NCBI GenBank assembly: GCA_025963725.1
Contig: JAOQAE010000003.1
Coordinates: 124,001 to 188,000, forward strand
Origin: Bacteroidota bacterium
Lineage (GTDB): Bacteria > Bacteroidota > Bacteroidia > 2-12-FULL-35-15
Direction: 5' to 3'
DNA: 64,000 nt
In this document: positions 51,476 to 60,050 of the stretch, in pieces
Position numbering within the stretch: the stretch's first letter is position 1
Layout of the letters: every line of letters begins with the position of its first letter
Program-made: the position numbers and the translations under genes
The notes under the pieces: model-generated
Database searches by the model: none
Seen by the model: only the letters and a program-made list of their open reading frames with translations
Told to the model about the DNA's origin: nothing

Positions 51476-52180
51476 CTAACTGTACCGCCGTTCCACAAGG
51501 TCAAACAACCGCTTCACTGTTTCATTCTCATTGTTCCAGCTGTAGAGCTGCTGGATGCTCATGAAATATTCCGTTGCCGAATCAATGGTTTCGGCAGTGT
51601 TCAGCTGCTGGACCGCAATTTCATACTCCTGCATGTTGCCGCCGAACAGCTCGTTTGCAAACTGGAATTTATCATTAATGCCGATCGCTGCACGGATGTC
51701 GCTGATCGGGGGCTTCTGGATGCTGATCACTTTTTCCTCTTTCTTCTCTTCCTTTTTCTCAGGCTTTTTTTCCTGCTTCGGCTTATCCGCAACAGGCGCT
51801 ACTTCCGCGCCGAACAAATCCACCGGCTTCACAGGCTCCTGCTTTGGTTCCGGTTTTATTTCCTGTTTGATCTCCGGCGTTATTTCCTGCTTCGCTTCTT
51901 CCTTCAACTCAGGCTTCGGTTCTTCCTTCTTCGGCGGCTCGGGCTTTGTTTCGGCCACAGGCGCTGCAACAACAGGCGCAGCTGTTTTATACACAGGCGC
52001 TTCTATCATTGAATTCAGGTGATTGTACACAATGGATTTCTGGTACAGCTTCTCGATCTTATGAAGGATGAGCTCCAGCTCCAGCTGCGGAATGTGCTCC
52101 TTTTCCCCGATATTATCGGAATGTTCCTTAATGCTGTTGATCAGGGCTGCGATCTCTTTTCTTATCTGACTTTTGTTCAT
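51476..52180 (-). CDS. conserved unknown protein with Pro/Glu/Lys-rich linker
   Basis: This 234-residue protein has no signal or membrane segment. It has three parts. N-terminal helices (1-60) include KEIAALINSIKEHSDN and LELELILHKIEKLYQKS. A low-complexity linker (about 60-150) is rich in Pro, Glu, Lys and Ala. A C-terminal compact part (about 150-234) has DIRAAIGINDKFQFANELFG and YFMSIQQLYSWNN. I recall a similar C-terminal domain in many Bacteroidota next to tdk or protease genes, but no function is attached to it. It is divergent from tdk. Confidence 0.85.
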   Translation of the reverse strand: MNKSQIRKEIAALINSIKEHSDNIGEKEHIPQLELELILHKIEKLYQKSIVYNHLNSMIEAPVYKTAAPVVAAPVAETKPEPPKKEEPKPELKEEAKQEITPEIKQEIKPEPKQEPVKPVDLFGAEVAPVADKPKQEKKPEKKEEKKEEKVISIQKPPISDIRAAIGINDKFQFANELFGGNMQEYEIAVQQLNTAETIDSATEYFMSIQQLYSWNNENETVKRLFDLVERRYS

Positions 52181-52223
52181 CCAAAATTATTTAAGCCGGC
52201 GAATATAACACCGCTTTTTTGAT

Positions 52224-52231
52224 TAGTTTTG
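52224..52231 (+). promoter_or_regulatory. -7 element in the tdk leader region
   Basis: TAGTTTTG is an exact TAnnTTTG match, 119 bp before the tdk ATG. If used, it gives a leader that contains the perfect hairpin CCGGGA-TACAT-TCCCGG at 52286-52302. Confidence 0.4.
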
Positions 52232-52350
52232 TCTAAGCTAAAAAATACGGTTGCTCCGAATAAAATGACTGTTTATTTTAGCTTTCCGGGATACATTCCC
52301 GGCCCGTTATTTACACTAAAAATACATTATTTTTTCCAGCTTTAAAAAAA

Positions 52351-52941
52351 ATGTTTCTCGAGAACACCATTCATCCACATAAACGCAGGGGCTGCATCGA
52401 GGTCATCTGCGGCTCCATGTTCTCGGGCAAAACGGAGGAGCTGATCCGCAGGATGAAGCGCGCGCAATTTGCCCGTCAGAAGGTAGAGATCTTTAAGCCA
52501 GCCATCGACACGCGGTACGATGAGATCAAGGTGGTTTCACACACCGGCACTTCCATTCACTCCACGCCTGTTCCTTCCTCCTCCAATATTTTACTGCTTG
52601 CCGCCGATTGTGATGTAGTGGGTATCGATGAAGCGCAATTCTTTGATGACGGCCTTATCGGCGTTTGCAACCAGCTCGCCGAAAGCGGCATCAGGGTTAT
52701 TGTTGCGGGGCTCGACATGGATTACCTCGGGAAGCCTTTCGGCCCGATCCCCGGACTGCTTGCCATTGCAGAATATGTAACAAAGGTGCATGCTATCTGC
52801 ATGCGCTGCGGCAACCTCGCCAACCACTCGCACAGGATCACCGACGAATCGGCGCTGGTGCTGCTCGGTGAAACCAACAACTACGAGCCTTTATGCAGGG
52901 ATTGTTTTACAGAAGCCCTTTCCGGCAACACACCAACATGA
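52351..52941 (+). CDS. tdk: thymidine kinase
   Basis: This 196-residue type II thymidine kinase phosphorylates thymidine to dTMP in the salvage pathway. Visible are the P-loop [20 protein letters not shown], the [10 protein letters not shown] Walker B/lasso region and the zinc-binding Cys pairs (CMRCGN and CRDCF). The ATG at 52351 gives the extended N-terminus common in Bacteroidota. murF-alr begins 13 bp after its stop, so the two are probably one operon. Confidence 0.97.
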   Translation: MFLENTIHPHKRRGCIEVICGSMFSGKTEELIRRMKRAQFARQKVEIFKPAIDTRYDEIKVVSHTGTSIHSTPVPSSSNILLLAADCDVVGIDEAQFFDDGLIGVCNQLAESGIRVIVAGLDMDYLGKPFGPIPGLLAIAEYVTKVHAICMRCGNLANHSHRITDESALVLLGETNNYEPLCRDCFTEALSGNTPT

Positions 52942-52954
52942 TCCCGATACACTT

Positions 52955-55438
52955 ATGACCTACTCCATTGTCAATATAGCACAGATCATCAACGGCAGCG
53001 TTCAGGGAAACAATGGGAACAACATTGTGATCCGGAACCTGCTGATCGACAGCCGCAAGATCATCACGGCAGAGAGCTCGCTGTTCTTTGCCATTCGCGG
53101 CGAGCGGAACGACGGACATATTTTCATCGCCGACCTGTACGAAAAAGGCGTACGTTCCTTTGTTGTATCCACAGTGCCGCCCGACCTTTCGCTTTATAAA
53201 GATGCAGCCTTCATCCTTGTGAAGGATACGCTCTTCGCGCTGCAGCTGCTCTGCGGATACCACCGCAGCCGCTTTAAGATCCCGGTGATCGGCATCACGG
53301 GAAGCAACGGCAAAACGCTGGTGAAGGAATGGCTGTTCCAATTGATGCGGGAAGACAGGAATATTGTGCGCAGCCCGAAAAGCTTTAACTCACAGGTAGG
53401 CGTTCCCTTATCGGTGTGGCAGATGCAGGAGGAGCACGACATCGCCATTTTTGAAGCGGGGATTTCAAAGCCTAATGAAATGAGCCTTCTGCAGCAGATC
53501 ATTCAGCCCACTATCGGGTTGATCACCAACATCGGACAGGCACACGATGAAAATTTCGAGAACCAGAAGCAGAAGGTAACCGAAAAATTAAAGCTCTTTG
53601 CACATGCGGAGCTGCTTGTGTACTGCAAGGACTACCTGAGCATCCACGAGGAGATCAGCAATACAAAACATTTTCCCGACCTCGGCATTTTCACATGGTC
53701 GCGTAAATCGCGCGCCGACCTGCTGGTGGGCCGTATCACCAAAGAGGCTTCCGACACGGAGATCCAGGCGGTGTACCATAACGATTTCATCCGCATCCAT
53801 ATTCCTTTCACCGATGAAGCAAGCATCGAGAATGCCATTCACTGCTGGGCGATGATGCTGCACCTTGGCTATGAGAACAAGGTTATCGCGGAGCGCATGA
53901 AATTCCTGAGCCCTGTGGCGATGCGCCTCGAGCTGAAGGAAGGCATCAACAACTGCTCGATCATCAACGACAGCTACAATTCCGACCTGGGCTCGCTGAG
54001 CATCGCGCTCGATTTCCTCAACCAGCAAAAGCAACACCCGAAAAAAACGCTGATCCTTTCCGACATCCTGCAAAGCGGGAAGAACGAAGAGAACCTGTAT
54101 AAGGAAGTCGCGGAGAACATCCATAAAAAAGGCATCGCCCGCCTGATCGGCATCGGCGAAGCTATTTCAAGGCAGGCACACCTGTTCAACATCGAGAAAA
54201 CATTTTATAATTCCACCACCGAATTCTTACAGAGCTATAACAATTCCTTTTTCAGGGATGAGACCATCCTGCTGAAAGGCGCACGTGCATTCGGCTTTGA
54301 GGCCATCAGCAAAGTCATCCAGCAAAAAGCGCATGAAACGGTATTGGAGATCAACCTCAATGCGATCGTTAACAATCTCAACTATTACCGCTCCCGGATA
54401 AAAGCCGACACCAAAGTAATGGCGATGGTAAAGGCCTTCTCCTACGGCAGCGGCAGCTTCGAGATCGCGAACATCCTGCAGTTCCACCGCGTGGATTACC
54501 TCGCTGTGGCGTATGCCGATGAAGGCATCGAATTGCGCAAGGCCGGCATTACATTACCGATCATGGTGATGAACCCGGAAGAGCAGAGCTACGATTCCAT
54601 GATCCAGTACAACCTCGAGCCCGAAATCTACAGTTTCCGCGTGCTGAGCCTTTTTGAAGAAACGCTGAAGCGCAGCGAGCGGAACCTTAACAAGCAGATC
54701 CCTATCCACATCAAGCTCGACACGGGCATGCACCGCCTCGGCTTTTCACCGGAAGAGGTCAATGAGCTGATCGTGCGGATCAAGAATAACAAGCAGCTCA
54801 CGATCCGCTCTATCTTCTCCCACCTTGTTGCATCGGATGAAGCAGAGCACGATGAGTTCACCTGGCAGCAGATCCGAAAATTCACGGAGATGAGCGAGAG
54901 CATACAATCGCACGTGGATTATCCTGTGCTGAGGCACATCCTGAATTCCGCGGGCATCTCCCGCTTCCCGGATGCGCAGTTCGACATGGTAAGGCTTGGC
55001 ATCGGGCTGTACGGCATCGGCGTGAACGCTTCTGAGCAGGCGCATCTGCAGAATGTAAGCACATTAAAAACAAGCATCTCGCAGATCAAGAACATTCCGG
55101 CCAATGAAACCATCGGCTACAGCAGGAAAGGCGTTACCACACGCGATACGAAAATTGCCACCGTTCCTATCGGCTATGCCGACGGGCTCAGCCGGAAGCT
55201 CAGCAATGGGAAAGGAAAAATGTTCGTGAAAGGAAAACCGGCGCCGATCATCGGCAACGTATGCATGGACATGTGCATGATCGACATCACGGATATTAAC
55301 GTGAATGAAAATGATGAAGTGATCGTATTCGGTGAAACCTACCCCATTACAGAAGTGGCGAAGGATGTGGGAACCATCCCGTATGAAGTGCTGACGAATG
55401 TTTCGAGACGGGTGAAGCGGGTGTATTATCAAGAGTGA
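52955..55438 (+). CDS. murF-alr: bifunctional MurF ligase / alanine racemase
   Basis: This 827-residue fusion has two enzymes of peptidoglycan precursor synthesis. The N-terminal ~455 residues are MurF, the D-Ala-D-Ala-adding ligase, with the ATP motif GITGSNGKTLVKEWL and NDSYNSDLGS. The C-terminal ~370 residues are alanine racemase with the PLP lysine in MAMVKAFSYGSG (Lys near 492), HIKLDTGMHRLG, MVRLGIGLYG and the region AntigenicTyr-type GYSRKGV around 720. The fusion is a known Bacteroidota trait and couples D-Ala supply to its use. The frame is open upstream into tdk, but MTYSIVNIAQIINGS fits the family start. Confidence 0.97.
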   Translation: MTYSIVNIAQIINGSVQGNNGNNIVIRNLLIDSRKIITAESSLFFAIRGERNDGHIFIADLYEKGVRSFVVSTVPPDLSLYKDAAFILVKDTLFALQLLCGYHRSRFKIPVIGITGSNGKTLVKEWLFQLMREDRNIVRSPKSFNSQVGVPLSVWQMQEEHDIAIFEAGISKPNEMSLLQQIIQPTIGLITNIGQAHDENFENQKQKVTEKLKLFAHAELLVYCKDYLSIHEEISNTKHFPDLGIFTWSRKSRADLLVGRITKEASDTEIQAVYHNDFIRIHIPFTDEASIENAIHCWAMMLHLGYENKVIAERMKFLSPVAMRLELKEGINNCSIINDSYNSDLGSLSIALDFLNQQKQHPKKTLILSDILQSGKNEENLYKEVAENIHKKGIARLIGIGEAISRQAHLFNIEKTFYNSTTEFLQSYNNSFFRDETILLKGARAFGFEAISKVIQQKAHETVLEINLNAIVNNLNYYRSRIKADTKVMAMVKAFSYGSGSFEIANILQFHRVDYLAVAYADEGIELRKAGITLPIMVMNPEEQSYDSMIQYNLEPEIYSFRVLSLFEETLKRSERNLNKQIPIHIKLDTGMHRLGFSPEEVNELIVRIKNNKQLTIRSIFSHLVASDEAEHDEFTWQQIRKFTEMSESIQSHVDYPVLRHILNSAGISRFPDAQFDMVRLGIGLYGIGVNASEQAHLQNVSTLKTSISQIKNIPANETIGYSRKGVTTRDTKIATVPIGYADGLSRKLSNGKGKMFVKGKPAPIIGNVCMDMCMIDITDINVNENDEVIVFGETYPITEVAKDVGTIPYEVLTNVSRRVKRVYYQE

Positions 55439-55456
55439 TTTCCTGCATGTATAAGG

Positions 55457-55598
55457 ACACACCCCTGGCCCCTCTCAAGAGGGGAATGGATCCTGCTTAA
55501 TTCAAAATTTTTCAACCTTTAATTTATACTTACTGGTATAACTATAATCTCAATGCGAGCACTGTTAATTCCCCTCTTGAGAGGGGTTAGGGGTGTGT
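55457..55598. repeat. 142 bp MITE-like palindromic element (CACCCC/TAACCCC family)
   Basis: The ends are near-perfect 31 bp inverted repeats (ACACACCCCTGGCCCCTCTC and ATTCCCCTCTTGAGAGGGGT, two mismatches). Each end has an inner hairpin (CCCCTCT/AGAGGGG). The inner GGATCCTGC adjoining the left end matches the copies at 15372-15652. It lies between the convergent murF-alr and meaB genes. Confidence 0.85.
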
Positions 55599-55611
55599 AA
55601 TCAGCAAAACC

Positions 55612-56511
55612 TTACATCGATTTTACAAACTTGTATAAATTAAACCCCTCCCTCTCCATTGCAGCTTCGATCTTCTCTTTTAATTCCTGCTTTGATACAT
55701 CCTTCATTCTCCTGTTCTGAATGAGGCGATATGCCTTTTCGGCAAGCAGGTAAGAGCGCTTTGTATTTACAGCCGTTTTATTATGCAGCACAATTGCGGC
55801 GATCAGCTCATCCACGCCTTCATTTTTTGTGGCAACGGCCTTGATCACCGGGATGCTCCAGCCGCTGAGCGGCTTTGAATGCACCAGCTGCACAATGTTC
55901 TTAATGAACGTATTTGCCCCGTCGCGGTCGCTTTTGTTCACTACAAAAATATCCGCGATCTCCATCACGCCCGATTTTATTGCCTGCACATCATCACCCG
56001 ATTCGGGCACCAGCACCAGCACTGTTGTATCGGCGAGGCCTACCACTTCCACTTCGCTTTGACCGACGCCCACCGTTTCCACGATGATGTAATCGAATGC
56101 AAAGGCGCGCATCACATCCACGATCTCGATCGTTTTGGCCGACAATCCGCCCAGCGAGCCGCGTGTGGCAAGTGAGCGGATAAATACTTTTTCGTTGGTG
56201 AAATGTTCCGCCATGCGCAGCCTGTCACCCAGCAGCGAACCGTAATTGAACGGGGAAGTAGGATCGATGGCGATGATGCCGACTGATTGCCCTTCTTCCG
56301 TTAACCTCTTTATGAGTGAATTGATGAGCGTGCTTTTTCCGGCGCCGGGAGGGCCTGTAACGCCAACAACGGGAATATTTGTATTGAATGAAAGGGAAGT
56401 GAGCAGCTCCTCGTAGCCTTCGAGCTCATTCTCCACAATGGTGATGCAGCGTGCCAGCGCTTTCTTGTCGCCTTGCATCAATTGTGCCCGTAGGGTTTCT
56501 ATTACTGCCAT
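55612..56511 (-). CDS. meaB: MeaB/ArgK-type GTPase
   Basis: This 299-residue P-loop GTPase of the MeaB family has VGVTGPPGAGKSTLINSLI (Walker A), AIDPTSPFNYGSLLGDRLRM, the FIRSLATRGSLGGLSA switch region and VVNKSDRDGA (NKxD). By family knowledge it protects or loads cobalamin-dependent methylmalonyl-CoA mutase. No mutase gene lies in the window. The frame is open 22 codons further, but the ATG at 56511 (MAVIETLRAQLMQG) fits the family. An exact -7 box lies only 7 bp upstream of it. Confidence 0.94.
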   Translation of the reverse strand: MAVIETLRAQLMQGDKKALARCITIVENELEGYEELLTSLSFNTNIPVVGVTGPPGAGKSTLINSLIKRLTEEGQSVGIIAIDPTSPFNYGSLLGDRLRMAEHFTNEKVFIRSLATRGSLGGLSAKTIEIVDVMRAFAFDYIIVETVGVGQSEVEVVGLADTTVLVLVPESGDDVQAIKSGVMEIADIFVVNKSDRDGANTFIKNIVQLVHSKPLSGWSIPVIKAVATKNEGVDELIAAIVLHNKTAVNTKRSYLLAEKAYRLIQNRRMKDVSKQELKEKIEAAMEREGFNLYKFVKSM

Positions 56512-56518
56512 TGCATCA

Positions 56519-56526
56519 CAAATATA
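56519..56526 (-). promoter_or_regulatory. -7 element upstream of meaB
   Basis: The minus strand reads TATATTTG, an exact match, whose last base is 7 bp before the ATG. If it is used the mRNA would be almost leaderless. Confidence 0.4.
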
Positions 56527-56541
56527 GCAAGATAATTTTAG

Positions 56542-56549
56542 TACTTTTG
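56542..56549 (+). promoter_or_regulatory. -7 element upstream of the 56578 glycosyltransferase
   Basis: TACTTTTG is an exact TAnnTTTG match, 28 bp before the ATG. With the minus-strand box at 56519 it forms a compact divergent promoter region. TTG at 56511-56513 is too far (28 bp) to be a convincing -33. Confidence 0.5.
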
Positions 56550-56577
56550 TGGCTGCAAACAATTCCTTCAGCGCCAC

Positions 56578-57336
56578 ATGCCCCAGCTTTCTGTTGTGAT
56601 CATTACCTTCAACGAGGAAAAAAATATCGGGAGATGCCTCGAATCCATACAGGGTGTTGCCGACGACATCGTGGTGCTGGATTCATTCTCTACCGATGCA
56701 ACAGAAGCGATCTGCAAAAAGCATCAGGTGACCTTTATGCAGCGTGCATGGGAAGGTTATTCCGCAACAAAAAATTACGCGAATGCACAGGCAAAGCACG
56801 ACTGGATCCTTTCGCTGGATGCCGATGAAGCCTTATCGGAGGAGCTGAAAAAGTCGATCCTGCTCGTGAAGCAACAGTCTACACCAAAACCTTATAAATT
56901 TCACCGCCTCACCAATTACTGCGGCAAATGGATCAGGCATTGCGGCTGGTACCCCGATACAAAAGTGCGGATCTTCGACAGGCGTACTGCGGCATGGGAA
57001 GGCACCATCCATGAAAAGCTGGTGGTGAGGGAAGGCGTACCGGAGCTGCTGAAAGGCGACTGCCTGCATTACAGCTATTACACGATCGAAGAGCATTACA
57101 GGCAGAGCGATAAATTTTCGACACTCTCCGCGCAAAGCCTTTTTGCGCAGGGAAAAAAAGCATCGTTGCTGAAGCTGTGTTTCAGCCCTGTTGTTAAGTT
57201 CATCAGCTGCTATGTGATCAAGCTTGGATTCCTCGACGGCGTTGCGGGCTTTACGGTTTGTAAAATAGCGGCGAGCGCCACCTTTGGGAAGTACAGGAAG
57301 CTGCGGGCGCTTTATGCCCCGGGAACCATTTCCTGA
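56578..57336 (+). CDS. family 2 glycosyltransferase (WaaE/KdtX-like)
   Basis: This 252-residue protein has the GT-A fold of family 2 enzymes: LSVVIITFNEEKNIGRCLES at the N-terminus, DDIVVLDSFSTDATEAICKK and the nucleotide-sugar/metal-binding ILSLDADEALSEEL. Its C-terminal part (WYPDTKVRIFDRRTAAWEG, then VKFISCYVIKLGFLDGVAGF) matches the LPS core heptosyl/glucosyl-type WaaE/KdtX proteins. It probably adds a sugar to a cell-surface glycolipid. Its 3' end overlaps that of the next, convergent, glycosyltransferase gene by 25 bp. Confidence 0.93.
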   Translation: MPQLSVVIITFNEEKNIGRCLESIQGVADDIVVLDSFSTDATEAICKKHQVTFMQRAWEGYSATKNYANAQAKHDWILSLDADEALSEELKKSILLVKQQSTPKPYKFHRLTNYCGKWIRHCGWYPDTKVRIFDRRTAAWEGTIHEKLVVREGVPELLKGDCLHYSYYTIEEHYRQSDKFSTLSAQSLFAQGKKASLLKLCFSPVVKFISCYVIKLGFLDGVAGFTVCKIAASATFGKYRKLRALYAPGTIS

Positions 57337-58226
57337 GCTTTGATCCCGGCCATGATCCTCCTGATCACATTCTTGATCTTCACTCTTAAGGGAACGGATG
57401 CTTCCGGCAGGTAGCCGAGGAATTTTTCGCCGCGCTTCAGGTAATGCGTGGTAAGCGTGCTTGCGGTGATCCCCCATTTCATCAGGAAAGTATAATAGCC
57501 CGGATTTTTTTTAATGCGGTTCACCGACTTCGACCCGAAATGATACACGCGGCTTTTGCTCACGCCTTTAAAATAACGGATCCCGGCCTTCCAGAGCTTC
57601 ATTGAAAAGTCGGGGTCGGAATACATGCCCGGAGAAAACTCTGTGCTGTAGCCGCCAACCAAATCCCAAGTTTCCTTGTGCACAATGTTCGGCGGCCAGG
57701 TTGCGCCCTGCCAGTCGTGCATCGGCAGCTCCTTAAACTCGGCGAGCAGCTTTTGCTCATTGAAGCTGCGGACATCCCTGCCGTAATCTTTGTTTATCAT
57801 GCAGGTATTGCCCGAGAATGGCTCGATGCAGGTGGCGGAGATAAAGAACCTGTTATGGCCGATGTGCTCTATCTCTTCCGACAATGCTTCGTCCCAGCGG
57901 GGGCATACATACATGTCGTCATTCATATACAGCAGGTAATCGGCATCCATAAGCGAGCGGCAGCTGTTCAATGCATGGCAGATGCCGATATTCTCTTCGC
58001 TGTAGGAAAAATCAATATCGGGCTGCTGCCTCACCCATTCCAGCGTTCCATCGCTGCCCTGGTTCACATGAAGGATCACCTGGTGCCGGTGCGTTGAATT
58101 TTTACGGATGCTCTCCACGCACAATTTCAGGTACGAAAGATTATTCCAGGTGGGGATCAGGATGGAAAAGCGGGGATTGGCAAGGGTGCTTTTTTTAAAA
58201 ATTTTTATATCGGCATTCGCAGGCAT
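57312..58226 (-). CDS. family 2 glycosyltransferase
   Basis: This 304-residue protein starts its GT-A domain with FSILIPTWNNLSYLKLCVES. It has the DGTLEWVRQ and SEENIGICHALN segments and the metal-binding MNDDMYVCPRWDEAL. The C-terminus has SPGMYSDPDFSMKLWKAGI, typical of rhamnosyl- or related glycosyltransferases with a second acidic pocket. It is a cytoplasmic or membrane-associated sugar transferase of surface glycan assembly. It lies 39 bp downstream of the O-antigen ligase-like gene on the same strand, so they may be co-transcribed. Confidence 0.92.
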   Translation of the reverse strand: MPANADIKIFKKSTLANPRFSILIPTWNNLSYLKLCVESIRKNSTHRHQVILHVNQGSDGTLEWVRQQPDIDFSYSEENIGICHALNSCRSLMDADYLLYMNDDMYVCPRWDEALSEEIEHIGHNRFFISATCIEPFSGNTCMINKDYGRDVRSFNEQKLLAEFKELPMHDWQGATWPPNIVHKETWDLVGGYSTEFSPGMYSDPDFSMKLWKAGIRYFKGVSKSRVYHFGSKSVNRIKKNPGYYTFLMKWGITASTLTTHYLKRGEKFLGYLPEASVPLRVKIKNVIRRIMAGIKAQEMVPGA

Positions 58227-58265
58227 GGTCGGCTTCTTCTTACAGGCTGCAATTTAGGCATTTTT

Positions 58266-59840
58266 TTACAAGCCCGGTTCTTCCTTTGCAGGGAATGCAA
58301 ACAGGAAGAAGGCATTGAAGAAGGCATAAAAGGTAACTCCAACCTGCGTTTCGAGTGTGTCTTCGGTTAAAAAAGAGCAGGCTGCGACAACAAAGAATGT
58401 AAAATACAGGAAATCGGGAAAACGCTTCAGCCGGATGCCCGGGTAGATCAGCGAGAACAGGAACCATGCAAGCCCGAAAAAGCCGAAGCCCACGGCGATA
58501 GAAAGATACTGGTTGTGCGAGCGCAAGCGCCATTCCTTTGCCAGCGTTGTGCGGTTCTTTTCATACTGCGCTGTGAATGCAAGCTGGAGGTCGCCCGTGC
58601 CCACACCAAGCACCGGGTTCTCCGCAATGATGCCCGCGGCCGCTTTCCAGTACTCGAAGCGCTGCGTAAGGGAATGCCCGTTGGCATCGCCGGTTTTGGC
58701 GTACAGCCGGATCTCCCAGATGGTTTCGCAGATGCGGCCCTTCAGCCTCGACATGTAATCCACGTTTGCAATTCCTTTTTCGATCGCCCTGATCTCGGCA
58801 TCCGAAAGCTGCTTTACGCCTTCCGCATCCTTTCTCAGGTCCTTCGAGGCCATGAAGCGCGCAATAGTATAACTGAGCTTATCACCACGCATATTGTTAC
58901 CATCGAAAGGGAATGTGCTGCGCTTGTTCCATTCTTCCCTCAGTTCTTCCTCACAGTAGTACAGCCATACATAATGCCCGTTCTCTGTCGGAGCATCCCC
59001 GGTTATTGCATGGTAGTAAGTATGTCCCTGCGCAGTTACTTTTTCAAGCCCCGCCTCATCCACCACATCCGCAACAGCGTAACGCTGCCAGGTGGAATAA
59101 ATAAAATAGCCGGCCCCTGAAACACTGGCAATAATGAGAAGCACAACAGTATATTTCAACACCTGCCTGTCTGAACGCAGCAGTATATACAGCATGTACA
59201 GAGCAGTAGCGAAGAACAGCACCGAGATCCCGGTGATGGATTCAACGAGAATAAGAAATGTAAACAGCCAGGCGATCAATGCCGCATACGCCCATCTCCA
59301 TTTACGTTCCGAGGGTTGCATAAACAGCCAGGCGCAGGAGAAAATGACCAGGCAGATGAGAAGCGCAAGGCGCACATGGGAAATAAAAACGGACACATAC
59401 CGCACATCCGCAATTTCGCGGTGGATCACATCGGTTAAAATAAGCGTACTGATAATTGTGCTTAGCGTAACGGCAGCGGCAAGAAATTTCAGCACGAGCG
59501 CCCTCATTTTCAGCGTTAACGGCTCTGCAGTGGAAAAGATCAGCGGGAGAATCAACAGTGGGAGCTTGATGCGGATATCATTGAAACCAAACCGAAGATC
59601 GGAAGTATACAGCAAACCGATAAAATGAAGCAGGAGGATCGAGCTTGCCGCGAGTGCAGCCTTATTGCGGAAAAATGATCTGAATTTATTTTTGAGGTCG
59701 CCTTCAAGGATCCAGTTGACAAGCAGGATGATCTGGGAAAGGCTGAGCAGGAACTTCGACAAAGGCAGCCCGATCACCAGCAGGATGAGTGAAAAGATAT
59801 AGATGTATGAATGGTACTTCCGGGGTAAAAGTGATTTCAT
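58266..59840 (-). CDS. O-antigen ligase / Wzy-like membrane protein
   Basis: This 524-residue protein has about eleven hydrophobic segments. A long periplasmic loop (roughly residues 240-390) holds WLYYCEEELREEWNKRSTF. It also contains the Wzy_C signature (FEYWKAAAGIIAENPVLGVG, TGDLQLAFTAQYEKN, RSHNQYLSIAVGFGFFGLAW). Members ligate or polymerise O-antigen or other surface glycan units on the periplasmic side of the inner membrane. It shares a strand with a glycosyltransferase gene, which fits a small surface-polysaccharide locus. The frame is open 26 codons upstream, but the ATG at 59840 fits. Confidence 0.9.
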   Translation of the reverse strand: MKSLLPRKYHSYIYIFSLILLVIGLPLSKFLLSLSQIILLVNWILEGDLKNKFRSFFRNKAALAASSILLLHFIGLLYTSDLRFGFNDIRIKLPLLILPLIFSTAEPLTLKMRALVLKFLAAAVTLSTIISTLILTDVIHREIADVRYVSVFISHVRLALLICLVIFSCAWLFMQPSERKWRWAYAALIAWLFTFLILVESITGISVLFFATALYMLYILLRSDRQVLKYTVVLLIIASVSGAGYFIYSTWQRYAVADVVDEAGLEKVTAQGHTYYHAITGDAPTENGHYVWLYYCEEELREEWNKRSTFPFDGNNMRGDKLSYTIARFMASKDLRKDAEGVKQLSDAEIRAIEKGIANVDYMSRLKGRICETIWEIRLYAKTGDANGHSLTQRFEYWKAAAGIIAENPVLGVGTGDLQLAFTAQYEKNRTTLAKEWRLRSHNQYLSIAVGFGFFGLAWFLFSLIYPGIRLKRFPDFLYFTFFVVAACSFLTEDTLETQVGVTFYAFFNAFFLFAFPAKEEPGL

Positions 59841-59908
59841 TATCCTTGCCTGAACATTGAGCAACGCAAATGTTGGAAATAAATTGCTTATGTGCCGAAT
59901 TATTAAAT

Positions 59909-59939
59909 AAAAAAGCACCCGGGGTGCCGGATGCTTTTT
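59909..59939 (-). terminator. terminator of the hemD-rnpA-yidD-S41 operon
   Basis: The minus strand reads AAAAAGCATCCGG, CACC, CCGGGTGCTTTTTT, a 13 bp stem with one mismatch followed by a T-run. It lies downstream of the S41 gene and the repeat at 59946-60024. Confidence 0.7.
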
Positions 59940-59945
59940 GTTAAC

Positions 59946-60024
59946 GTCATTGCGATCCGCCGCGGCGGAGAAGCAATCTCATCTTATCGGCAGATTGCTT
60001 CGCTATCGGCGGATGGCAATGACG
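59946..60024. repeat. complete GTCATTGCGA...GGCAATGAC palindromic repeat
   Basis: Left arm: GTCATTGCGATCCGCCG, a hairpin and GAAGCAATCTC. Right arm: CGGCAGATTGCTTCG, a hairpin and GGATGGCAATGAC. The arms are inverted repeats. It lies 27 bp after the S41 stop. The half copy at 32467-32498 matches the right arm. Confidence 0.8.
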
Positions 60025-60050
60025 CCCTGTATTTAGCTTTATATTATCAA

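Noticed and set aside
52182-52189. -7 element (minus strand TAATTTTG) for the unknown 52180 gene
   Set aside because: It ends 1 bp before the ATG, so transcription would start inside the gene; probably chance.
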